From Halictus rubicundus (lineage: Eukaryota > Arthropoda > Insecta > Hymenoptera > Halictidae), in the NCBI RefSeq assembly GCF_050948215.1, contig NW_027488642.1, positions 496,001 to 560,000 on the forward strand: a stretch of 64,000 nt of DNA. The letters run 5' to 3'. The notes beneath the pieces were generated by a model that saw only the letters and a list, made by a program, of their open reading frames with translations, ran no database searches and was not told the DNA's origin. The translations under genes were made by a program, and so were the position numbers. Of this stretch, positions 56,141 to 64,000 are shown piece by piece (the stretch's first letter is position 1; every line of letters starts with the position of its first letter).

Positions 56141-58698
56141 ATCCTATCCTCTACCCTATCCAATCACCTATCCTATCCTCTATCCGATCCTATCCTCTAT
56201 CCTATCCTATCCTCTATCCTATCGTATCCTCTATCCTATCCTATTCTCTATCCAATCCCCTATCCTATCCTCTATCCTATCCTATCCTCTATCCTATCCT
56301 ATCCTCTATCCTACCCTATCCTCTATCCTATCCTATCCTCTATCCTATCCTATCCTCTATCCTATCCTCTGTTCGATCCTATCCTCTATTATATCCTATC
56401 CTCTATCCTATCCTATCCTCTATCCTATCATATCCTCTATCCTATCCTATCCTCTATCCTATCCTATCCTCTATCCTATCCTATCCTCTATCCTATCCTA
56501 TCCTCTATCCTATCCTATCCTCTATCCTATCCTATCCTCTATCCTATCCTATCCTCTATCCTCTCCTATCCTCTATCCTTTCCACTATCCTATCGTATCC
56601 TCCATCCTATCCTATCCTCTATCCTATCCTATCCGGTATCCTATCCTATCCTCTATCCTATCCTATTCTCTATCCTATCCTATCCTCTTTCCTATCCTAT
56701 CCTCTATCCTATCCTATCCTCTATCCTATCGTATCCTCCATCCTTTCCACTATCCTATCGTATCCTCCATCCTATCCTATCCTCTATCCTATCTTATCCT
56801 GTATCCTATCCTATCCTCTATCCTATCCTATTCTCTATCCTATCCTATCCTCTATCCTATCCTATCCTCTATCCTATCCTATCCTATCCTATCCTCTATC
56901 CTATCCTATCCTCTATCCTATCATATCCTCTATCCTATCCTATCCTGTATCCTATCCTATCCCCTATCCTATCCTATCCTCTATCCTATCCTATCCTCTA
57001 TCTTATCCTATCCTCTACCCTATCCAATCACCTATCCTATCCTCTATCCTATCCTATCCTCTATCCTATCCTATCCTCTATCCTATCCTATCCTCTATCT
57101 TATCCTATCCTCTACCCTATCCAATCACCTATCCTATCCTCTATCCGATCCTATCCTCTATCCTATCCTATCCTCTATCCTATCCTATCCTCTATCCTAT
57201 CCTATTCTCTATCCAATCCCCTATCCTATCCTCTATCCTATCCTATCCTCTATCCTATCCTATCCTCTATCCTATCCTATCCTCTATCCTATCCTAACCT
57301 CTATCCTATCCTATCCTCTATCCTATCCTCTGTTCGATCCTATCCTCTATTATATCCTATCCTCTATCCTATCATATCCTCTATCCTATCCTATCCTCTA
57401 TCCTATCCTATCCTCTATCCTATCCTATCCTCTATCCTATCCTATCCTCTATACTATCCTATCCTCTATCCTATCCTATCCTCTATCCTATCCTATCCTC
57501 TATCCTCTCCTATCCTCTATCCTTTCCACTATCCTATCGTATCCTCCATCCTATCCTATCCTCTATCCTATCCTATCCGGTATCCTATCCTATCCTCTAT
57601 CCTATCCTATCCTCTATCCTATCCTATCCTCTATCCTATCCTATCCTCTATCCTATCCTATCCTCTATCCTATCCTATCCTCTATCCTATCGTATCCTCC
57701 ATCCTTTCCACTATCCTATCGTATCCTCCATCCTATCCTATCCTCTATCCTATCCTATCCGGTATCCTATCCTATCCTCTATCCTATCCTATTCTCTATC
57801 CTATCCTATCCTCTATCCTATCCTATCCTCTATCCTATCCTATCCTCTATCCTATCGTATCCTCCATCCTTTCCACTATCCTATCGTATCCTCCATCCTA
57901 TCCTGTCCTCTATCCTATCCTATCCTGTATCCTATCCTATCCTCTATCCTATCCTATTCTCTATCCTATCCTATCCTCTATCCTATCCTATCCTCTATCC
58001 TATCCTATCCTATCCTATCCTCTATCCTATCCTATCCTCTATCCTATCATATCCTCTATCCTATCCTATCCTCTATCCTATCCTATCCCCTATCCTATCC
58101 TATCCTCTATCCTATCCTATCCTCTATCTTATCCTATCCTCTACCCTATCCAATCACCTATCCTATCCTCTATCCTATCCTATCCTCTATCCTATCCTAT
58201 CCTCTATCCTATCCTATCCTCTATCTTATCCTATCCTCTACCCTATCCAATCACCTATCCTATCCTCTATCCGATCCTATCCTCTATCCTATCGTATCCT
58301 CTATCCTATCCTATCCTCTATCCTATCCTATTCTCTATCCAATCCCCTATCCTATCCTCTATCCTATCCTATCCTCTATCCTATCCTATCCTCTATCCTA
58401 TCCTAACCTCTATCCTATCCTATCCTCTATCCTATCCTCTGTTCGATCCTATCCTCTATTATATCCTATCCTCTATCCTATCATATCCTCTATCCTATCC
58501 TATCCTCTATCCTATCCTATCCTCTATCCTATCCTATCCTCTATCCTATCCTATCCTCTATCCTATCCTATCCTCTATCCTATCCTATCCTCTATCCTCT
58601 CCTATCCTCTATCCTTTCCACTATCCTATCGTATCCTCCATCCTATCATATCCTCTATCCTATCCTATCCGGTATCCTATCCTATCCTCTATCCTATC
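56141..58698. repeat. Satellite mosaic with 165/182-bp tandem cassettes
   Basis: CTTTCCACTATCC cassettes occur at 56578 and 56743 (165 bp apart) and at 57522, 57704 and 57869 (182 and 165 bp). The spacing difference is again 17 bp. Several frames close here because of variants such as CCTAACCTC near 57294. No gene seen. Confidence 0.8.
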
Positions 58699-60610
58699 CT
58701 ATCCTCTATCTTATCCTATGCTCTATCCTATCCTATTCTCTATCCAATCCCCTATCCGATGCTCTATCCTATCTTATCATCTATCCTATCCTATCCTTTA
58801 TCCTATTCTATACTCTATCCTATCCTATCCGCTATCCTATCCTATCCTCTATCCTATCCTATCCTCTATCCTTTCCACTATCCTATCGTATCCTCCATCC
58901 TATCCTATCCTCTATCCTATCCTATCCGGTATCCTATCCTATCCTCTATCCTATCCTATTCTCTATCCTATCCTATCCTCTATCCTATTCTATACTCTAT
59001 CCTATCCTATCCTCTATCCTATCCTATCCTCTATCGTATCCTATCCTTTATCCTATTCTATACTCTATCCTATCCTATCCGCTATCCTATCCTATCCTCT
59101 ATCCTATCCTCTCCTCTATCCAACGAATCCCCTATCCTATCCTCTATCGGATCCTATCCTCTATTATATCCTATCCTCTATCCTATCCTATCCTCTAACT
59201 TATCCTATCCTCTATCCTACCCAATCACCTATCCTGTCCTCTATCCGATCCTATCCTCTATCCTATCCTATCCTCTATCCTATCCAATCCCCTGTCCTAT
59301 CCTCTACCCTATCCTGCCCTCTATCCTATCGAATCCTCTATCCTAACCTATCGTGTATCCTATAATATCCTCTATCCTATCGAATCCTCTATCCTATCCT
59401 CTATCCTATCCTCTATCCTATCCTATCCTCTATCTTATCCTATCCTCTATCCTATCCTATTCTCTATCCTATTCTATACTCTATCCTATCCTATCCTCTA
59501 TCCTATCCTATCCTCTATCCTATCCTATCCTCTCTCCTATCCTATCTTCTATCCTATCCTATCCTCTATCCTATCCTATCCTCTACCCTATCCTATCCTC
59601 TATCCTATCATATCCTCTATCCTTTCATCTATCCTATCGTATCCTCTATCCTATCCTATCCTCTATCCTATCGAATCCTCTATCCTATCGAATCCTCTAT
59701 CCTATCCTCTATCCTATCCTCTATCCTATCCTATCCTCAATGAAATCCTGTATTCTATCCAATCCTAAATCCTATCCTATCCTCTATCCTATCCTGTCCG
59801 CTATCCTATCCGCTATCCTATCCGCTATCCTATCCTATCCTCTATCCTATAATATCCCCTATCCTATCCTATCCTCTATCCTATCCTATCCTCTATCTTA
59901 TCCTATGCTCTATCCTATCCTATTCTCTATCCAATCCCCTATCCGATGCTCTATCCAATCTTATCATCTATGCTATCCTATCCTCAATCCTATCCTATCC
60001 TCTATCCTATCGTATCCTCTATCCTATCCTATCCTCTATCCTATCCTATCCTCTATCCTATCCTATCCTCTATCCTATCCTATCCTCTATCCTATCCTAT
60101 CCTCTATCCAATCCAATCCCCTATCCTATCCTCTGTTCGATCCTATCCTCTATTATATCCTATCCTCTATCCTATACTATCCTCTATCCTATCCTATCCT
60201 CTATGCTATCCTATCCTCTATCCTATCCTCTATCCTATCCTATCCTCTATCCTATCCTATCTTATATCCTATCCTATCCTCTATCCTATCCTATCCTCTG
60301 TCCTATCCTATCCTCTATCCTATCCTATCCTCTATCCTATCCTATCCTCTAACCTATCCTATCCTCTATCCTATCCTATCCTCTATCCTTTCCTCTATCT
60401 TATCGTATCCTCTATCCTATCCTATCCTCTATCCTATCCTATCCTCTATCCTATCCTATCATCTATCCTATCCTATCCTATATCTTATCCTATCCTCTAT
60501 CCTATCCTCTATCCTATCCTATCCTCTATCCTATCCTATCCTCTATCCTATCCTATCCTCTATCCTATCCTATCCTCTATCCTATCCTATCCTCTATCCT
60601 ATCCTATCCT
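58699..60610. repeat. Higher-order block, copy 2 of the 10,159-bp repeat
   Basis: Partner of 48540-50450, with an empty insertion site at 58954, CGTGTATCC at 59353 and ATGAAATCC at 59740. It has a few private substitutions, for example ATCATCTATGCTATCC near 59965. Confidence 0.8.
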
Positions 60611-61330
60611 CTATCCTATCCTATCCTCTATCCTATCCTATCCTCTATCCTATCCTATCCTCTATCCTATCCTATCCTCTATCCTATCCTATCCTCTATC
60701 CTATCCTATCCTCTATCCTATCCTATCCTCTATCCTATCCTATCCTCTATCCTTTCCACTATCCTATCGTATCCTCCATCCTATCCTATCCTCTATCCTA
60801 TCCTATCCTGTATCCTATCCTATCCTCTATCCTATCCTATTCTCTATCCTATCCTATCCTCTATCCTATCCTATCCTCTATCCTATCCTATCCTATCCTA
60901 TCCTCTATCCTATCCTATCCTCTATCCTATCATATCCTCTATCCTATCCTATCCTCTATCCTATCCTATCCCCTATCCTATCCTATCCTCTATCCTATCC
61001 TATCCTCTATCGTATCCTATCCTCTACCCTATCCAATCACCTATCCTATCCTCTATCCTATCCTATCCTCTATCCTATCCTATCCTCTATCCTATCCTAT
61101 CCTCTATCTTATCCTATCCTCTACCCTATCCAATCACCTATCCTATCCTCTATCCGATCCTATCCTCTATCCTATCCTATCCTCTATCCTATCCTATCCT
61201 CTATCCTATCCTATCCTCTATCCTATCCTATTCTCTATCCAATCCCCTATCCGATCCTCTATCCTATCTTATCATCTATCCTATCCTATCCTCTATCCTA
61301 TCCTATCCTCTATCCAACGAATCCCCTATC
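60611..61330. repeat. Satellite mosaic
   Basis: Regular 17-bp units up to about 60750, then the CTTTCCACTATCC cassette, TATCCCCTATCC and two CTACCCTATCCAATCACC words. The order resembles the 5.4-kb and 7.4-kb blocks. No gene seen. Confidence 0.75.
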
Positions 61331-63350
61331 CTATCCTCGATCGGATCCTATCCTCTATTATATCCTATCCTCTATCCTATCCTATCCTTTATCCTATCCT
61401 ATCCAATCACCTATCCTATCCTCTATCCGATCCTATCCTCTGTCCTATCCAATCCCCTATCCTATCCTCTATCCTATCCTATCCTCTATCATATCCTATC
61501 CTCTATCCTATCTTATCCTCTATCCTATCGAATCCTCTATCCTAACCTATCGTGTATCCTATAATATCCTCTATCCTATCGAATCATCTATCCGATCCTC
61601 TATCCTATCCTCTATCCTATCCTCTATCCTATCCTCTATCCTATCCTATCCTCTATCCTATCCTATCCTCAATGCAATCCTGTATTCTATCCAATCCTCT
61701 ATCCTATCGAATCCTCTATCCTATCCTCTATCCTATCCTCTATCCTATCCTATCCTCAATGAAATCCTGTATTCTATCCAATCCTCTATCCTATCCTATC
61801 CTCTACCCTATCCTGTCCGCTATCCTATCCGCTATCCTATCCTCTATCCTATCCTATCCTCTATACACGAATCCCCTATCCTATCCTCTATCGGATCCTA
61901 TCCTCTATTATATCCTATCCTCTATCCTATCCTATCCTCTATCTTATCCTATCCTCTACCCTACCCAATCACCCATCCTATCCTCTATCCGATCCTATCC
62001 TCTATCCTATCCAATCACCTATCCTGTCCTCTATCCGATCCTATCCTCTATCCTATCCTATCCTCTATCCTATCCAATCCCCTGTCCTATCCTCTATCCT
62101 ATCCTGCCCTCTATTCTATCGAATCCTCTATCCTATCCTATCCTCTATCCTATCCTATCCTCTATCCTCTATCCTATCCTATCCTCTATCCTATCCTCTA
62201 TCCTTTCCTCTATCCTATCGTATCCTCTATCCTATCCTCTATCCTTTCCTCTATCCTATCGTATCCTCTATCCTATCCTATCCTCTATCCTATCCTATCC
62301 TCTATCCTATCCTATCCTATATCCTATCCTATCCTCTATCCTATCCTCTATCCTATCCTATCCTCTATCCTATCCTATCCTCTATCCGATCCTATTCTCT
62401 ATCCTATCCTATCCTCTATCTTATCATATCCTCTATCCTATCCTATCCTCTATCCTATCCTATCCTCTATAATATACTATCCCCTATCCTATCCTATCCT
62501 CGATCCTATCGAATCCTCTATCCTAACCTATCGTGTATCCTATAATATCCTCTATCCTATCGAATCCTCTATCCTATCCTCTATCGTATCCTCTATCCTA
62601 TCCTCTATCCTATCCTATCCTCAATGCAATCCTGTATTCTATCCAATCCTCTATCCTATCCTATCCTCTATCGTATCTTATCCTCTATCCTATCCTATCC
62701 TCTATCCTATCCTATCCTCTATCCTATTCTATCCTCTATCCTAACCTATCCTCTATCCTATCCTATCCACTATCCTATCCTATCCTCTATCCTATCCTAT
62801 CCTCTATCCTATCCTACCCTCTATCCTATCCTATCCTCTATCCTATCCAGTCACCTATCCTATCCTCTATCCTATCCTATCCTCTATCCAACACAATCCC
62901 CTATCCTATCCTCTGTTCGATCCTATCCTCTATTATATCCTATCCTCTATCCTATCCTATCCTCTATCCTATCCTATCCTCTATCCTATCCTATCCTCCA
63001 TCCTATCCTATCCTCTATCCTATCCTATCCTCTATCCTATCCTATCCTCTATCCTTTCCTCTATCCTATCGTATCCTCTATCCTAACCTATCGTGTATCC
63101 TACAATATCCTCTATCCTATCGAATCCTCTATCCTATCGAATCCTCTATCCTATCCTCTATCCTATCCTCTATCCTATCCTATCCTCAATGAAATCCTGT
63201 ATTCTATCCAATCCTCTATCCTATCCTATCCTCTACCCTATCCTGTCCGCTATCCTATCCGCTATCCTATCCGCATATCCTATCCTATCCTCTATCCTAT
63301 AATATCCCCTATCCTATCCTATCCTCTATCCTATCCTATCCTCTATCTTA
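61331..63350. repeat. Higher-order block, copy 2 of the ~7.19-kb repeat
   Basis: Partner of 54151-56140. It has an irregular CTATACACGAATCCCC near 61861 where the other copy has CTATCCAACGAATCCCC, and CCGCATATCC near 63272, a frame-breaking indel. Confidence 0.8.
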
Positions 63351-64000
63351 TCCTATGCTCTATCCTATCCTATTCTCTATCCAATCCCCTATCCGATGCT
63401 CTATCCTATCTTATTATCTATCCTATCCTATTGTTTATCCTATTCTATACTCTATCATATCCTATCCGCTATCCTATCCTATCTTCTATCCTATCCTATC
63501 CTCTATCCAACGAATCCCCTATCCTATCCTCTATCGGATCCTATCCTCTATCCTATCCTATCCTCTATCCTATTCTATAATCTATCCTATCCTATCCTCT
63601 ATCCTATCCTATCCTCTATCCTATCCTATCCTTTATCCTATTCTATACTCTATCCTATCCTATCCGCTATCCTATCCTATCCTCTATCCTATCCTATCCT
63701 CTATCCAACGAATCCCCTATCCTATCCTCTATCGGATCCTATCCTCTATTATATCCTATCCTCTATCCTATCCTATCCTCTATCTTATCCTATCCTCTAC
63801 CCTACCCAATCACCTATCCTATCCTCTATCCGATCCTATCCTCTATCCTATCCAATCACCTATCCTGTCCTCTATCCGATCCTATCCTCTATCCTATCCT
63901 ATCCTCTATCCTATCCAATCCCCTGTCCTATCCTCTATCCTATCCTGCCCTCTATTCTATCGAATCCTCTATCCTAACCTATCGTGTATCCTATAATATC
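63351..64000. repeat. Satellite mosaic, right end of window
   Basis: Diverged units (ATTGTTTATCC, TATAATCTATCC), two CCAACGAATCCCC words (near 63508 and 63703) and a CGTGTATCC landmark at 63984, after which the window ends inside the array. Confidence 0.8.

Noticed and set aside
1..64000. CRISPR array
   Set aside because: Direct repeats are contiguous 17-mers with no unique spacers, and there are no cas-like genes.
1..64000. Canonical telomere array
   Set aside because: No TTAGG/CCTAA or TTAGGG run is seen; the pentamer is CCTAT and is interrupted by TC every third copy.
1..64000. Exotic new gene system or defence locus
   Set aside because: Apart from one truncated retroelement present twice, no protein-coding or RNA gene can be supported; the novelty here is in satellite organisation.

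Overview
The window is almost entirely one satellite-DNA array. Roughly 62.1 of 64 kb is built from a 17-bp unit, TATCCTATCCTATCCTC, which is itself three TATCC pentamers closed by TC. Shorter and longer units of 7, 12, 22 or 27 bp, all of the form (TATCC)n+TC, are mixed in. The unit as written has 7 C, 7 T, 3 A and no G, so the + strand is strongly pyrimidine-rich and the complement is G-rich (GGATA)n. I find no single-copy gene, tRNA, rRNA, CRISPR array or bacterial-type operon. The only conventional coding sequence is the 3' end of a GC-rich non-LTR (LINE-like) retrotransposon, present twice on the minus strand (2527-3460 and 41645-42570). Its predicted C-terminus has the conserved GHGCF segment and a CCHC zinc knuckle like those of arthropod R1/Jockey-group reverse transcriptases. 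This points to an arthropod, most likely insect, nuclear genome, in a satellite block that could be pericentromeric, subtelomeric or interstitial. The taxon is an inference from that one protein fragment.

Layout: satellite 1-2526; retrotransposon copy 1 2527-3460; satellite 3461-41644; retrotransposon copy 2 41645-42570; satellite 42571-64000. Each element copy is 5'-truncated, carries a poly(A) tail (poly-T on + at its left end) and is flanked by an 18-19 bp target-site duplication. Six paralogous satellite blocks keep the uninterrupted target. The two copies do not look like independent insertions. They share the same target, the same truncation point and homologous flanks 39.1 kb apart, so one insertion was later copied with about 4.6 kb of surrounding satellite.

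Above the 17-bp level the array is a mosaic of higher-order blocks marked by rare G-containing words, such as ATGAAATCCTGTATTC (or its GCAATCC form, 33 sites) and CGTGTATCCTATAATATCC (36 sites). These blocks recur with constant spacings: 8,034/8,017 bp, 2,350 bp, 3,956 bp, 4,510 bp, about 4,950 bp, 6,224 bp, about 7,190 bp, 10,159 bp and 39,110 bp. Many spacing differences are 17 bp and the rest that I measured are small (5 or 12 bp). Most block ends I could place fall inside perfectly regular 17-bp runs, which fits unequal exchange between uniform stretches. All copies are head-to-tail; I saw no inverted satellite segment.

The very long + strand reading frames (up to about 2,078 codons) are a consequence of the repeat: it has no stop codon in any + frame, and because 17 is not a multiple of 3 every frame reads the same 17-residue cycle. 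They are not annotated as genes. Block boundaries below were aligned by eye from landmark words and are approximate to about one or two 17-bp units.
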